NCBI RefSeq assembly: GCF_000350225.1
Contig: NW_005179068.1
Location: 107,992 to 171,991, forward strand
Length of the DNA: 64,000 nucleotides
Direction of reading: 5' to 3'
Source of the DNA: Chondrus crispus
Taxonomy: Eukaryota > Rhodophyta > Florideophyceae > Gigartinales > Gigartinaceae
Positions 11,890-25,259 of the stretch are shown in pieces; the first letter of the stretch is position 1; every line of letters begins with the position of its first letter. The notes under the pieces were generated by a model, which saw only the letters and a program-made list of their open reading frames with translations, had not been told where the DNA came from and searched no databases. The position numbers and the translations under genes were made by a program.

Positions 11890-12310
11890 TTCGTACGCGT
11901 AAGGGAATTCGGGAGACCACCCGGGGGATGACCGGACCCGGGATCCGGGCGCAGCTGGCGCGGTAAGAGGGGTAGCGATAGAGTTAACAATAAAGGGATA
12001 TAATTAAAGGGGAAACAGAACTAGCGGAGCGGACAGCATGGTAGCTAACGTAGATCTCGCTTGGGGGATCGGCGCGCGCGGGGGAAGGCAGTTGGGATTC
12101 TAGGAGGGTAGATGGCTCGGTCGGTATGGGCTAGCCAGTACCGAGTCGAGGCTACTCCCTAGAATCCAGAAACCAAGTTAAATGACCCAAGGATTCGTGC
12201 CTCTTTACTTCGATTCTCGGGTTGACTGTATAGTCCCCGTCGCCGTAAATGGCGAAGCTAAATTATACTGTAAATTAGTATAACTAGCATATAACGGGTG
12301 TAGTCCGGAG
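11890..12310 (+). repeat. Relic of the hAT-element leader region
   Basis: This segment aligns in the same orientation with 60580-60970, the region just upstream of the hAT transposase relic at 61.1 kb. Shared blocks include TTCGGGAGACCACCCG near the start and an AT-rich end near 12.25-12.30 kb. No transposase sequence follows, so it looks like a truncated or internally deleted copy. Confidence 0.45.
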
Positions 12311-12559
12311 GGGACCAAGGAGGGCCCCTATAGGCCCGGAGTGGGGCGAAAGTAGTACATGTGTCCACCGGTGGGGTCTGGGAGATGGACAGGGAAGTCC
12401 ACGTGTACCTATGGTACACGTGGTGGTGGTCCAGCGCGATTTCGGCGAGGTAGGGACAGCTGTCCCGCGCTAGTGTACAGTGCACTACAGACGGTTCAAG
12501 GGGGAAGGCGTTGGACGCCGGTCCGGCAGAAACGAAAGGAGCTGACATCATCATTCAAC

Positions 12560-13870
12560 CTATCTTGCACCCAGTTCTGAGAAGCGCTGACCCAGTCAAA
12601 GTCACACAGTTCTTAAGGTATCGGGAGAGATATGAGCTGGAAATTGAAGAGAACGGAAGGAAGTGCCTTCTCTGACAAAAGTATCCTTCAAACAGTCAGC
12701 GCTGACATGACAGGACCCGCGCGGGTCCTGGCGTGCAGAACAGAACGCATTTTATGGGCCGATTTTAGATATTGTGCCGTTAAAATCCAGTTTTTCAGCT
12801 GTTATCTGGCACTAATGAAAAGTATATTAGATGCCTCGTTGAGAGAAAGGAGAGTACCCCGCTGTCAATGAGAAATCTATAGCACGTTTCCAGCGCCAAT
12901 GTCAATCGCACACCTCAAGCTCTGATACTGGAGTTTGGAAACAATTTTTCTCGATATGCTAATGTATTGTGTACAACAATTTAAAGGCGAAAGTCCCAAA
13001 CAGGAAGTTAAGTATTTACAAGAAAAACGTTTCCCAAGCGCTTCATGGTTGCAATGCAAAACGCACTGGAATACTTTTAACTTATTTTGAAAGACGCCTT
13101 TGTTTATATTGAGCCACTTGGTGAAGAATCTAACGCCTTTAAAGTTTGACTACAAACATAAAAGGCGTAACAGAGGTAATTGACCAAGTAGATGTGACCA
13201 GCAACCTTTAAGCTTTGCACTACGAACAAGGATCATTCGAGGAGAAACACGCGGACATTACAAGGGACATAACGAACAGTTTCTCTTGAATCCTGTTTGC
13301 GCGAGTAGGCAGGAGCGGCATTTTGTTCTTAACAAGTGCAATAGAACCGTAAGAACGGAGCTCATTAATTGGTTAACAAGTACAAAGAGAAAAACGAATG
13401 GAAAGGAAGATACATGCGTACACGGTTATGATAGAGGGGTAGGGGACTATAGTGCGGCGGAAACACTCACTATCGAGGGCCTTTGTAACTTCGTAAGAGA
13501 ATGTAGTAAGTCCAGTCACCTCCGGGATGCTCGAGGCGTTTTGTTCGTAATAATGGTAGATGGAATCAGAGTCGCTGGTAGAGACAGGGTCCTAGCGGAA
13601 GGGTTAACTCCGAATTGCGTGAGCTAAAAGAATAAGCCTTGGCGGTCCGGCCGGGAACTGCAATAGAGCGTGTTAGAAACAAACAAAACATAGCGAAAAG
13701 AAAAAAGAGTAGGGTGGATGTGTATGATACAGTGCAGATAGTGAAAAGACTAGATAATGGTCGACGGTGAAGGAGGCAGGTACCGAACTTAACCAATTAG
13801 TTAGAAACCTTAATGAACACTGCAAAAAATCGGTCCAGTTACCCCCTCCCTTCTGCGGCCCGCTCTATAT
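12560..13870. other. Intergenic stretch with one perfect palindrome
   Basis: No convincing gene. It holds a perfect 20-bp palindrome at 12711-12730 (CAGGACCCGC then GCGGGTCCTG). The plus-strand open frame near 13.3-13.6 kb has no ATG near its start and no domain, so I do not call it. Confidence 0.4.
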
Positions 13871-13878
13871 AGGCGGAG

Positions 13879-13988
13879 TGACAGATCGCACATATGTCAC
13901 CGCATTACAGCGCATGTAGCGCAGTATAAACATGACCAAAATAGTACGGCGACATAAAAGTGAGAGACATGAGTCTCCCGTTTCGACA
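13879..13988 (+). repeat. 5' LTR of Copia element 1
   Basis: A 110-bp segment beginning TGACAGATCGCACAT and ending CA, repeated at 20441-20550. Limits were set by where similarity between the two copies stops. Unusually short for an LTR. Confidence 0.7.
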
Positions 13989-14769
13989 GGTTATGGCTAC
14001 CACCCGCACCACGCACACGATCTAACAACCGCTACCCTCCGCCCACCCACCCTTTTCCAAAACGGATCGGCCGCTCCAACCCAGAAGGCTCACCCGCGAA
14101 CCGTATCATCGAGCCCTCACGTACATACCAGCAGCCTCCCCTACCGCTTCCTACTCGTCCCCCGCCGCCGATCACCAAGCCGCTTCCCACTCGGACCGCG
14201 CTGCCGATCCCCAAGACGCTTCCCACTCGGCCCCGCCGCCGATCCCCAAGCGGCTCCCCAGTTGACCCCTGTCACACATCTTCAATCTTCTTCGACCAAC
14301 TGCCCCACCCCAACAACCCCGTCACTATCTGGTATGGACAAGCAGGACATGCCGGAGCTGCATCTTGCCAACTACGGCCCCTGGATTCTAGCTCTACGCT
14401 CTGCCGCCTACATAACCGAATCATCCCAGGACATCACAGGAAACCGCCCTACTCCCTCTGACGCCAACGCCCTCATATCATATCAAAATAAGAAGCACTC
14501 TATCTTGGGAATGATACTTTCATCTGTTCCATCGGACATACTCAACCGTATTCTGACCCCCTCGGATGACCCCACCCCATATGAGCTCCTTACGAAGATC
14601 ATAACCCATCTTGACACCGCCGACGCCTCTGACCATGAATACGTTAAACAAGAGGCAGAACAGTGCAACTACGCCCCAGGCATGTCACTTCAACAATATG
14701 ATAAGGCACACAACAACAATAGCACAAAGATGATCGCTGCATGCTACCCCAACATATCCTATCCCACTA

Positions 14770-17062
14770 AGGGGGGTGCGCCAATTTTCGAACGATTTCG
14801 ATATGATGCACCCTTCTGTACGTTATATACCTCTGATTCGAATGATTTTTACATCAATGAGGAGCTCGTTGTGTCTTCTATGTTGATTCAGACAACGGGT
14901 GCCAAACACGTACCCGTTTTTGCACCGCGCCTAAAAGCGATGCCAGCGCGACTGAAAAACGGCAAAGGCCAAATGTTGCTAAAGATCGAACAGAATGAGA
15001 AATTTGGCCCAAAAAACCTCATTTTCTGATTTTTAGGACTGCGCCACGTCACAACCCAGCCATCAAAAATTTCATCATCTCATGTCCCAGACACTTCATC
15101 TCTGACGAAGAAGGGGATGTCAACATCTCGATTTCTGGCGAGCAGCTTTAGCGGCTGCCCTTCGCTCCGCCATACTGCGCACGCCAGCTACAAACTGGGC
15201 CTCTGGTAGCCTTGCTACCCTCGCACAACGTCTCAATCTGTCCGATCGGACTTGTTTCGAGAACAAAGCTGCTAACGCCTGACTACGTGCTTCTGTCTCT
15301 TGCCGCGCCTCTGCGCGGCGCGCCGCAGATCCCAGCTTACGTAGTGTGGCCACCTGTTTCCTGCGCACCAAGTCCATGACATGCGGAGCCGTCATGACCC
15401 AGCCATTGGTCGTATCGACAAAGCCGCTTTGAGCTACTGTAGCCGTATCTCCAAGTATCCTGTTCCGCAAAGCCGAACGGCGTTCCTCAAGAAGTTGTAC
15501 CAGTTCACGTACAGAGCACAGTTCTTCAGTCTGCGTATCATCGCTCGGATGCGGAACGCTCAGCAATTTCATAGCTTCCAACGGCCATATCCCACAACAC
15601 TTAAACGGAGCAGTAATATTTTTAAAGGTGAGTGACTGCAAATACGCTTTGCGCAACAGAGCACACACATCAAAAACATCCCATGCTTTGTAAGTCGCAG
15701 TTTGGGCAGTATCACTGACCACGCGGCTGAGGGCAGCTTTCAAGGCCGCAAACTGAACAACATCCAAAGTCTGAGTCTTTCCCGATGTATGAGCGGGTAG
15801 CGCATAAACCACAACATTTCCCTTAAGTAATACTTCCAATACATCCAACGACAGGTGCGCACGATACCCATCATAAATTAGTAACACTTTTCCTGTTGTT
15901 GTTCTTTCCTTTATATAGTCCACAAAGCGGACAGACCAGTTCTTGAAGTTCAAGGAATCCACCCCTCTGGTTTCCTTTCAAACAGCAACGACAGAGCCAT
16001 GTGGAAATAGAGATGCAGGCGTTTCTATAGCTTCCACTCCGTCCCGTATCAGCCTCCGGAACTGCAGCCGCGACCCTTAAAAACAAATAGAGGAGGCCCC
16101 GCCTCGCCATTTGCGCAAATAACGGGCATCATCATAATACGGTCTAGTCTTTTCTGGATAGGAAGCTTGCAGTTGCGGCTACCAAATCGTGGCATAAGCG
16201 TTTTGATGTAATGCCAGTAATATCTTTCTATGGACTGACACCCGTCTCATCCAAATTAAAAATGCGCGATGCATCTAGAGAATGATCTGCTATGAGCCGC
16301 TCAACAGTAGCAAAGTATGTGGTAAGTACAGTACTGTTCACGGCAGAGAATTGCTTGGCGTCTTGGCGGATAGCTTTAGAAAAACATAGACCTAGCGTGC
16401 CGACGACGAAATGAGCGAAGAAATGCGGGGCCCGGAGAGAAACGGGAGAAAGGGAGAAGCAGACGGCGGGCTAGTGGCATTCTGCCTATCATTATTTCGA
16501 CCGCTTCACGCAAGTGCTGCTGACTGAGCGGTACACCTTTTTACGCAAAAATTGTACAAGGAAGGCGACCAGCAGCTCTTCTTCTCCTTCTGTGAGAGCC
16601 CGTTTCCGTCCAGGCTTCTGTAGTATTCGGCTTAGATTGCTAACACATGCATGGAGAGATGCAATTGGAATATGAAATGTAGATGCCGCACGGCGATACG
16701 ACATGCCACACTTTATTGCCTGAACAGCAACTGCGATCCTTCCCACTGGATCCCCAGTTAGCTGCCGCTGTAAACTGATCGCCATGAGGTAGTTTGCTTC
16801 GATGATTGTGAGTTTGGGGAAGGGAGGTGCCGGCATGGACTTCAGATCCATGCTCGGGGGTATTATTGCATGAATTTGCACGTTTTCGAGTTTAAAAGCG
16901 CTTTCGATCAAGAGGGTCAAAAATGCAATCCATCCAGCCACTTCGGTGGAAATGGCCTCTGAAGACACGCGCCTCACTGGGTCTGACCAAAACTGGGTCA
17001 AAAGTATCTAAAATACATGTTCGGCAATTACCGAGCGTTCGACAATTGGCGCACCCCCCCTT
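14770..17062 (-). mobile_element. Pogo-type DNA transposon inserted in Copia gag
   Basis: The ends are inverted repeats. The left begins with G6 followed by TGCGCCAATTTTCGAACG; the right is its reverse complement with G7 and one internal difference. TA dinucleotides flank it on both sides (14768-14769 and 17063-17064), the target duplication expected for the Tc1/mariner-pogo superfamily. Copia gag sequence stops at the left TA and resumes after the right TA. The transposon is therefore younger than the Copia element. The transposase inside is degenerate. Confidence 0.85.
15120..17001 (-). pseudogene. Pogo-like transposase (HTH plus DDE_1), degenerate
   Basis: The 5' part (16492-17001) carries a helix-turn-helix of the Psq/CENP-B type (AIKCGMSYRRAASTFHIP then a KPGRKRALTEGEEE linker). 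The first catalytic Asp lies in IFNLDETGV near 16.25 kb. The 3' part (15120-15962) holds the second Asp in LLIYDGYRAHLS, then LPAHTSGKTQTLDVVQF with the third Asp, and a basic C-terminal tail. This is the DDE_1 order of pogo/Tigger transposases, which cut and paste DNA in the nucleus. Between about 15.96 and 16.49 kb the frame is disrupted, including an in-frame stop soon after DETGVSP, so no full-length product is expected from this copy. Confidence 0.8.
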
Positions 17063-20000
17063 TACTACTCGATTTCCTTATAAACCGCCTCCGTCTGAAT
17101 TGGAGCACTTCTCCTATTGGTCTTCAACTCATTGTCCTCGCTCCCAAGGACGTGAAAGACTTCTCTCACAAATTCAGTAAGATCGCGACATACACTACAT
17201 CACTCCGTTACCAACCGTCTCCCATTCAAGCTCTCACCCTCAACGGACCACCCCCACTGTACACTGGCTCTCTACCCCACTACACCAGCAAAAGCCGTAT
17301 CCGACACGCCGAACCTTCAGGCCCTGCCAGCATCATTTACGAAAAGGACTTGAAAACCCCAACACACTGACGACCAATGCCGCGCCCCTGACCATCCAAA
17401 GAACAAAATGTATCTTGCACCAGCAATCCCCAGTCAGAGAAGACCCCCTCGCCACCCTCACGTAAGGTTCGCACATCTCGCCCAAGGAGACCCTGTCCCT
17501 GACCTGGACGCAGATTTTAGTCTTCAAGACAGCGGCTGTCCCTGCTGCAGGTCTGCCCTGCAACGACACCGCATCTAACAATGAACAATGCAGTCGACGT
17601 CGCCGATGATCCAGATATCCTGCCTGGTGCGTTCATCCTTGATTCAGGAGCACATCCCTCTCACATCCCTCGACCTATCCAGACCACCTCCCCCCTCCCC
17701 GCACCCCTCTACACTAGAACTGCCATTAACCAACGCACTCCCTGCTCCCACCACGGCACCGCACAGATTCCACCTGATCGTGGTCACCGTACCGGCCTCA
17801 AGGTTATCGTAAACCCCTATATCCAACAGCCCCTCATTTCAGTACACGATCTCGCCAAAACCACAGGTCCGGTAACCTTCTACCACTACCACACCACCAT
17901 TTGCAACCGCCGTGGCATCTGTGTTCAACCCAAACTGGGTTTTGCCCACCGGGACAATCACCTCCGGGCCTACTCATGGAATTCACCCACTAAAATTGCC
18001 ACCACCACCCTCGCACTCTCCGCCCGCACCACACCACACCCCACACTAAGACATCGTCTGCCACCCAAGTCCGCCACATCGTCCTCAACACCTCCCTCTC
18101 ACCGACCAACTCGCCCCATTATCTCGACCACCGCACCCCGAACCAAACCGCATATCTCTCACTTCATTGCCACCCCCCAATCCAGAAGGATTATCCTCAC
18201 ACAACTCACCCAAATCTTCTACGATTGGCACTTGAGGCTAAACCACGCCCCCCGCGTGCCATTCAAAACATGGCTCGAGCAGGCCCGCTCCCGGCCCTCC
18301 CCGCCGAACTCCAGCGAACACCTCTCAAAACTACATGCAGCGCTTGCTCCTACGCAAAGCAGACACCAGCTCCACACCACTTCACAGGGCACCACTAGGA
18401 CGTCGGGCAGTATTTCAGTTCGGGCACCTGCGAACAGATTCACCCCTCCTCGACACACGAAAATAATCACTTCTTAACGTTCGTAGACGCCGCATCCAGA
18501 CACTTTTCCATCTTCTTCCTCCAACACCGGCAGCAAGTAACCACAGTCCTTCCTTCGTTCATATCTGCCCTCCACGCTCGAGGTCTATCCCCGCGCACTC
18601 CAAACTGACAATACAATGGAATTTTGTTCGACAATTGCCAAAACCATGTACAACCAAGCAGGCATACATCACAAGACAACCACCTCTCACCAACCTCAGG
18701 AAAATTTCATCGCAGAACGGCTAACCCAGACCCTCACCAATGCTGCTTGCGCCGCTCTGAACCACTCCTCTCTCCCCACCACCTACTGGGAAGACGCTGT
18801 CAGATACTCCGCCTTTAAGTAAAACTTCATGCTACACAAGGCCGTCGAAAAGAGTCTCCACGCCTTATTTTACAAACGGAAGCCCAAGGTTTCCCAAATC
18901 ATTCCATTTGGCCAACTCGACACAACTCCCATCCACGCACCCAAACAAAAACTCCAAGCCCGTGCTCTACAAGTGGGACACTAAAACGGAATATCTGAGC
19001 ATCTCATACATGTACAAGACATATACACCGGATCTTATCACACCGCTCGTGCAGCGGAGTTCGTGCCTTACCACCGCAACATGGATCCCACAGCCATCAC
19101 GCCCCATGCCTTCCGCGTCACAAGCCACAGTATCCCTACGACCATTACCCCCTCCACCCCACCGCCTGCCAGCCTTGGCGCAGCCCGGCTATACCCCGAC
19201 GCTACTCTCTGGGCAAAACCTCTCGATACCGAACTCTAAACTCTACAAAATCAAAAGGTCTTCGCATGGATCCCTTCCCATAAAATCCCAACTTCCACAC
19301 CCCTTGTCCCTCGCAAAATCACTTACCGATACAAAAGAGTCCCAAACTCCAACACACAATACAAAGCTAGATGCACGATCAGAGGGGATCGTATGAAATC
19401 GAGCGTACATTATGACCCGAACGAGACAAATACGTTTATGGCTGACAGAACAACAGTCCGTTCACTCCTCGCAATCGCCGCCGCCAGAAACTGGCCCATT
19501 CGCCACTTCAACATCACTGTAGCATACCTTCACAAAAAATACCCTACAAAGCATCAAGTCTTCATCCGCCAAATGCCCTGCTTCGACGGCTTTATCTCCC
19601 ACCCCAACCACACAGCACTACGACAAGGCAACCTTTACGGTTTCCCCCGCCGCCCACATCTACTTCACCGCCCTTCCGAACACCTTACAGCTCACTGTTA
19701 CCAGCAGTCCTCGATAGACCCCTGCCTCTTCACGAAACTCACAGGTGAGGCAAAGCTCAGTGTTTCTATCTCCATGGACGATTTTTTCGTCACTGCCACA
19801 ACCACAGAAGCTATTCAAGAGCTCTTTCGTGTCCTCGCCCACAAATACGTTATCAAAGACCTTGGTTTCCCCGCCACATACCTCCAGTGGTACGTGACCC
19901 GGACCGAAGACGGTGCTATCTATATATCCCAAGGGCATGCGGCTCGACAAATATTGCACAAAACCAATATGCAAAATTGCAATCCCAAACCCTCTCCGTC

Positions 20001-20440
20001 ACAGCACGCCAGGGCACCGTGGCCCTTTCTACATGCAAAACTGAGTACCTGGCCGCAACATGCGGGACACAACAGACCAATTAGCTACGTCGCCTCCTCC
20101 ACTACCTACACGCCCCCACAACAACCAACTGCACTCCACATCGACAACCAGGCCGCCATCTGCGTCGCTCTGAAATCAGCACAAACGAAACGCTGTAAGC
20201 TTATCGACATATGAAACCACTCCCTCCACGACCATATAGCCAAAAGATCATCACCCTTCACCACATATCCTCCTCTGTCAACCCTTCAGACCTGTTTACC
20301 AAACACCTCGGTCGGCCACGCTTCCAGGAACTGATATCCCTCCTTAACCTCACAGAAACACTGGTTCTCATCCCCGCCTGGCAGTGTCCTCCGGGCCTGA
20401 CAGATCGCACATCCCTATACACTACTGGACGGGTCATCGT

Positions 20441-20550
20441 TCACAGATCACACATACGTCACTGCATTACAGCGCATGTCGTGCAGCATGAATATGACCA
20501 GAATAGTACGGCTACGTAAAAGTGAGAGACATTACTCTCCCGTTCAAACA
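20441..20550 (+). repeat. 3' LTR of Copia element 1
   Basis: Matches 13879-13988 at roughly 85%. A second copy of the LTR start motif (TGACAGATCGCACAT) lies about 43 bp upstream, inside the end of the coding region. Confidence 0.7.
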
Positions 20551-20773
20551 CCGAGCGCAGCTTTCGATGGCAGCATCTAAATGGGTAGTTACGAATTACA
20601 ATTAACAAACACTATTCGCCGATAAATTACTACATGGCGCCAGAGGCTGCTTCTCGTGTCCACCACATATGCGTACGTGACGTACACGTGTTACAGCGAG
20701 GTGTTTCAATTCAAGTGGAACTCTGCGAGTTAGACATGCTCTAAAGTACAGCGATGTTCTCCTTGATAAATCG

Positions 20774-20875
20774 TAATCCTCATGGGATCGTCTTTACTCG
20801 TCGTCGCCTTCTCGTGGGTCTAAGTACGGCGGATGACGGACTGCAATGCGGACAGTCTGTCCTCGTGGTCTGTGA
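20774..20875 (-). repeat. 3' LTR of Copia element 2
   Basis: About 102 bp shared with 25260-25360, 32877-32976 and 53945-54044. On the plus strand it runs from TAATCCTCAT to a GTCTGTCCTxGxGGTC block. Exact ends are uncertain by a few bases. Confidence 0.65.
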
Positions 20876-23800
20876 CGCGTGCACCCGTCAGCATGTGATG
20901 AAGAGAGTTGCGGTCCGTCAGTCCCGGGGGACGCTGAGGGGTGCGCGTGAAAGTGGAGCTGGGGTGCGCTCGCAGATCTGGGCTTCGGGGGTCGTCGGGT
21001 TGGATGATTTGGCATATCCCTTTGAATCGGATCGGTCCGAGTGCCTTGGTAAAGAGGTCTACCGGGTTGTGCGCTGACGGGATGTGCTCTGCGACGATGT
21101 TTTCTCGTTGGATGTGGTGCTGTAAGTGGTGATGTCTCACAGATATGAGCTTGCGTCTGCGCGTCGGAGCTGAGTTTGCCGCGACTTGGATTGACGATTT
21201 GTTGTCAATAAAGAGGGTCGTTGGATCCTTGCGCGTGTGGTGCATATCGTCAAGCAGTCTTCGGAGCCATAGGGTCTGTTGTGCAACGAGTGAGGCTGCG
21301 ATGTATTCGGCCTCGCACGTCGAGAGCCCTACGACGTCTTGGGGTGATGGCGTCCAGGCTATCTGTGCATGACCGACGGTGTGTATGATACCCGTGAGCG
21401 ATTTGCGGCTTTTGTCGTTAGCATAGTCCGCATCGCTGTACGTTTTGAGGCAGGCGGCCGATCGTGCGTGGTACGATATTGTTTTACCCTTTGTGCCTTT
21501 GAGGTATCTGAGGAGCCACTTGAGCGCGTGCCAATTTGCCTGGTTGGGCGGTTTTCTGTGGCTTGTGAGGCGGTTTGTTGTGTTATACGCGTCGTATCTG
21601 GTACTGTCGACGACGTATCAGAGTTCTCCGAGGATGGAGCGGTAATGGTTCGCTAGTGTAGGGGAAAGGGGTTCGGTCTGTTCTTCTATTTTTTTGTTGG
21701 GTTTCTGCGGTGCCGGTCTGTTCTTCGGATTGCAGTCTGCCACGTTATGATTTCTGAGGAGGGTTTCGATTGCTTGTTGTTGGGAAATGTGGATGCTGCC
21801 CTGCTCGTCTCTGGTGATCTGACATCCTAGGTAGGTTGTAGGGAAGCCTGGGTTTTTAATTTTGTATTTCTTTTTGAGTATGGCAAAGAGATCGTCGATG
21901 AGAGGTTGGTCTGAGGCGGTGACCAGGAAGTCGTCCATACTTACAGTGACCAGTAGCGTACCTTTGGTTTTGCTGAGTGTAAAGAGGCAAGGGTCGCTGC
22001 TGCATTGCTGGTACCCCTGTGTGGTGAGGTGCTTCTGTAGTCCTTTGTTGTATCGATGCCCGGCGGAGCGGCCGCCATATAGGTTGCCAATCAGTTGACC
22101 TGCTTTGTGCTTGTGCTTCATGGAGCCGTCGAAGCGTGGGCGCTGGCGTACATACACGGGGAAGCGACGGTCGTATTTCTCGTGTAAGTATGCTGCTGTG
22201 ATGTCCATGTATTGGACTGGCCAACTGTGCGATGCCGCTAATGCGAGAAATGTCCGTACTGAGGTTTTCTCTGCCATGAATGTGGATGTGCACTTGGGAT
22301 CAAAGTGTTGTCCCGGTTGCATCCCGTCGTCCCTGATTGAGCAACGCGCCTTGCGTTTGGCGATTTTACCGTCCCCGGCATGCTTGTATCGGTATGTCAT
22401 GGTAAGCGGGATGAATTTTTCGTCGGGAGGTACTTGTTTGGATGGTATCCATTTGATGGTGCCCTGTTTGTCGAGCGTTTCTAGTTCTTCGTTGTGGACG
22501 GCTGCCCATTGCTCCGCACCCGGGTACTGTCGGGCAGATTTAAGGTGGCAGGGTGCAGGCGTGGTGCAGTCTACGGTGCGTGGCGGTGGCTGCTGGAAAG
22601 GTTGTCTGTGGGGTTTGTTCGCTGTCTTCTTCCGCCGCGGCGGTGCCGTTTTGAATGCGTTTTTGGTGGTGTATGCCGGGTCTTGGTGCCGCCTGTAGGG
22701 TTTGAAGTCTATTGCCAGTATGGCACGATGTCTGGCGGTGTTGATAGTGATCGCCATGATGTGTGTTTCCGAGATGGGGTACATGTACCTGACTGGTTCA
22801 CTTCGGGGTTGCAGTTTTTTTGTGTGCATGTATAGGTGCTGTTCCGATTTGCCCGAATGCAAATATGCGAGCCATCCGCGGTTGGCGTCCGTGCCACAGG
22901 CTCCATGGGCCGGCTTTTGTTGCGCTGTGTCTCATTATGTTGTATTTAAATGCGTCGCGCACTGCGTCCTCCCAAAATTGCGGTAGGAGTGACGCGTGGT
23001 GGGGCGCCGCTCTGGCACTCGTAAACAACGTTTTGTTGATCCTTTCAGCGATTGAGTTCTCTTTTGGCTGATGGGGGTGTTGGTTATGTGTTCGACGCTG
23101 TGCGCATTGTATGTGGCCTTGGCGTGTGCTGACGTGAACTCTTTTGCGTTGTCGGTTCGGTATGCTCGTGGGAGTTTTCTTGGCTGCGCGAGTGTGTTGA
23201 ACAATTGCGGTATGATCGCGTTGACTTTCTGTCTTTTTCGTATATAGTACGTGGCGAGGTATCTACTTGCTGTGTCGATGCAAGTGAAGATGTGTTCATT
23301 ACCGTGTGTGGAGAGTGGGGTTATAGGTACACACGTGTCAGAGCTGAGGTGCTCGGGGTGTGGACGCGGCGTTTGTCGTGCATGCGCGCATGATGCGCAG
23401 CTGATGGGGTTTGGGGCGCCTTGTAGGCTGGCGGGCAGGTTGCGTAATGTGCCCTCTTTGGCCATGCGTTGGAGGGCCTTTGGCGGGGCGTGGTTTAAGG
23501 CTATGTGCCATTCGTATGCCTTAGCTGTGTTGTGCATGGCCTGTTTGGGGGTGTGTGGGTTGGGATCGTGGAAATGGCTGATGTTTGGAGCCCTGGTGGC
23601 GGCGGGTGTGCGATCGGGTAGCAGTTGTGGCTTCATAGCGGAGGTTTGCGGTTGTTTTGTGCGGCTGGATTGCCGAGTTTGTGTGTGCTTGCTGCTCCTG
23701 GTTGCTTGTGTTGGTTTTATTCGAGCGCTTTTGGCTGTGTTCCTGGTTGTTCTTGTTTGCGGAGTCCACGCGTAGGCATGTAGCTTGGGGTGCCATTTGG

Positions 23801-25259
23801 CTGTACCGATTACAGTTCGGTTTATGTCCCGTATTATTGCCTGTTGGCTGTCGAATGTGACGGAGCAGTTTAGTGGCACTAATGCATGGACAGACACTAG
23901 TGTGTATGGTATTTGTGGGCTATGGACAGCTCTGATTGTGACGGGGTGGCCTCTATTCATATACGTCTGTATCGTGCCGGAATGTGTGCATAGGGTGGTT
24001 TGGTTAGTGGCGGTTGTTGATTTTGTGGGTTGGGTTAGTCGGTGCATTTGAGGGAGGGGTCGGGAGGTGTGGGTGGAGTGTGCTGCTGAGTCCAAGATGA
24101 ACATACCCTCTTCTACATATGGTTCTTCGTCTTCGGATGCTGTGTCCGGTTGATCTTGGTCATTGTACTGTGGCAGGATGGGTTCCATGATGGCCTTAGC
24201 CTTGGCGTACGTTCTCTTGCGTGTTGATTTTTGGTATTGGGGGTGGGTGGGGTCGCGGCAGTCGATGTCCGCGTGTTGTGGGTGCCTGGCGCCTTTTGCC
24301 ATGTGATATCAGCAGGGGTTCGGGTGGCGGGGGGCTGGTCGGCGGACAGTGCGTGGGCGTCCTCATGGGATGGGGTGGTATGCGTTTGATGCAGCTGCCG
24401 TCTGTGGCCAAGGGTTGCTTGGGGTGAGTGCTTGACGGTATGTGTCGATGCGGCTGTACTTGTGGATGAATTCTTTGACGTCTTTGGGTTGCCACGCCAA
24501 TAGCTGTAGGCCGATGTCCGCGGTGGCTGGGTTTTTCTTGAGGCCTTCGATCATATAGTCCACAGTGGTGCTCGGGTTGGCTATCTCCGGGAAGCGCGCG
24601 GCGATCATCTAAGCACGAATGATGTCGTGTTGTTGAACGTAATCGGTTGGCGTCTGGCCTGGTGTGAAATGGCATTGCTCGGCGCGTTGCTTGAGGTAGA
24701 GATGGTCGCTGACGTTGGTGGTGTCCAGGTGTGCCTTGAGCGCTTGCAGAATATCATACGGGGTCGGTCGTTAGTCGGGCATGAGGAGCAGGTTGGTGGT
24801 ATCTGTGGGGATTGTGGCGATCATCTTACCTATGACGAGGTGTTTGACTCTTGCGTATGCTTTGATTTCTTGTTCGCAGTCGGGGGCTGTCGGGTTGCCT
24901 TCTAGGTTTTCGATTGCGTCTTGTGTATAGGCTGCCGATCGGATGGCCAGGAGCCATGGTCCGTAGTTGGATCGGTCGAGCTTGGGGATGTATTTGAGGC
25001 CCATGTTTGTGTGGGTGACTGAAAGGACGGTGGGTTGTTTGGGTGGAGGGGAATGTAAAGGAGTTCGGAGGGGTAGAGCGGGATGTTGATTGATGAGGAT
25101 TCGGAGAGGTTTCGACGTAGGCGTGTGTGTGGTCGTTCCTTTCCGGCTGTGTGCAGTGCAGATGCTCGACGTCTGCGAGTGCGTGTAGCGCGATCCATTT
25201 TGGTTCAGTCGGTTGTAGTGCGTAGTGGTGCAAAGCGGGCCATAACATGATGAGAATAT

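Larger units (their letters stand above)
13879..20550 (+). mobile_element. Ty1/Copia element 1, broken, with nested pogo insertion
   Basis: Copia order on the plus strand. Gag lies at about 14.3-14.77 and 17.06-17.35 kb, on either side of a DNA transposon. The protease motif ILDSGA is near 17.64 kb, the GAG-pre-integrase motif (WHLRLNHAP) near 18.23 kb, integrase at 18.3-18.8 kb, RT at 19.4-19.95 kb (MDDFFV-type catalytic box), and RNase H near 20.1-20.35 kb. Short LTRs of 110 bp (13879-13988 and 20441-20550) are roughly 85% identical, so this is an older insertion. The coding part is broken in roughly ten places, not counting the transposon inserted in gag. Confidence 0.85.

Noticed and set aside
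13286-13627. 113-codon plus-strand frame
   Set aside because: Begins at a non-ATG codon, contains no early Met and shows no recognisable domain.
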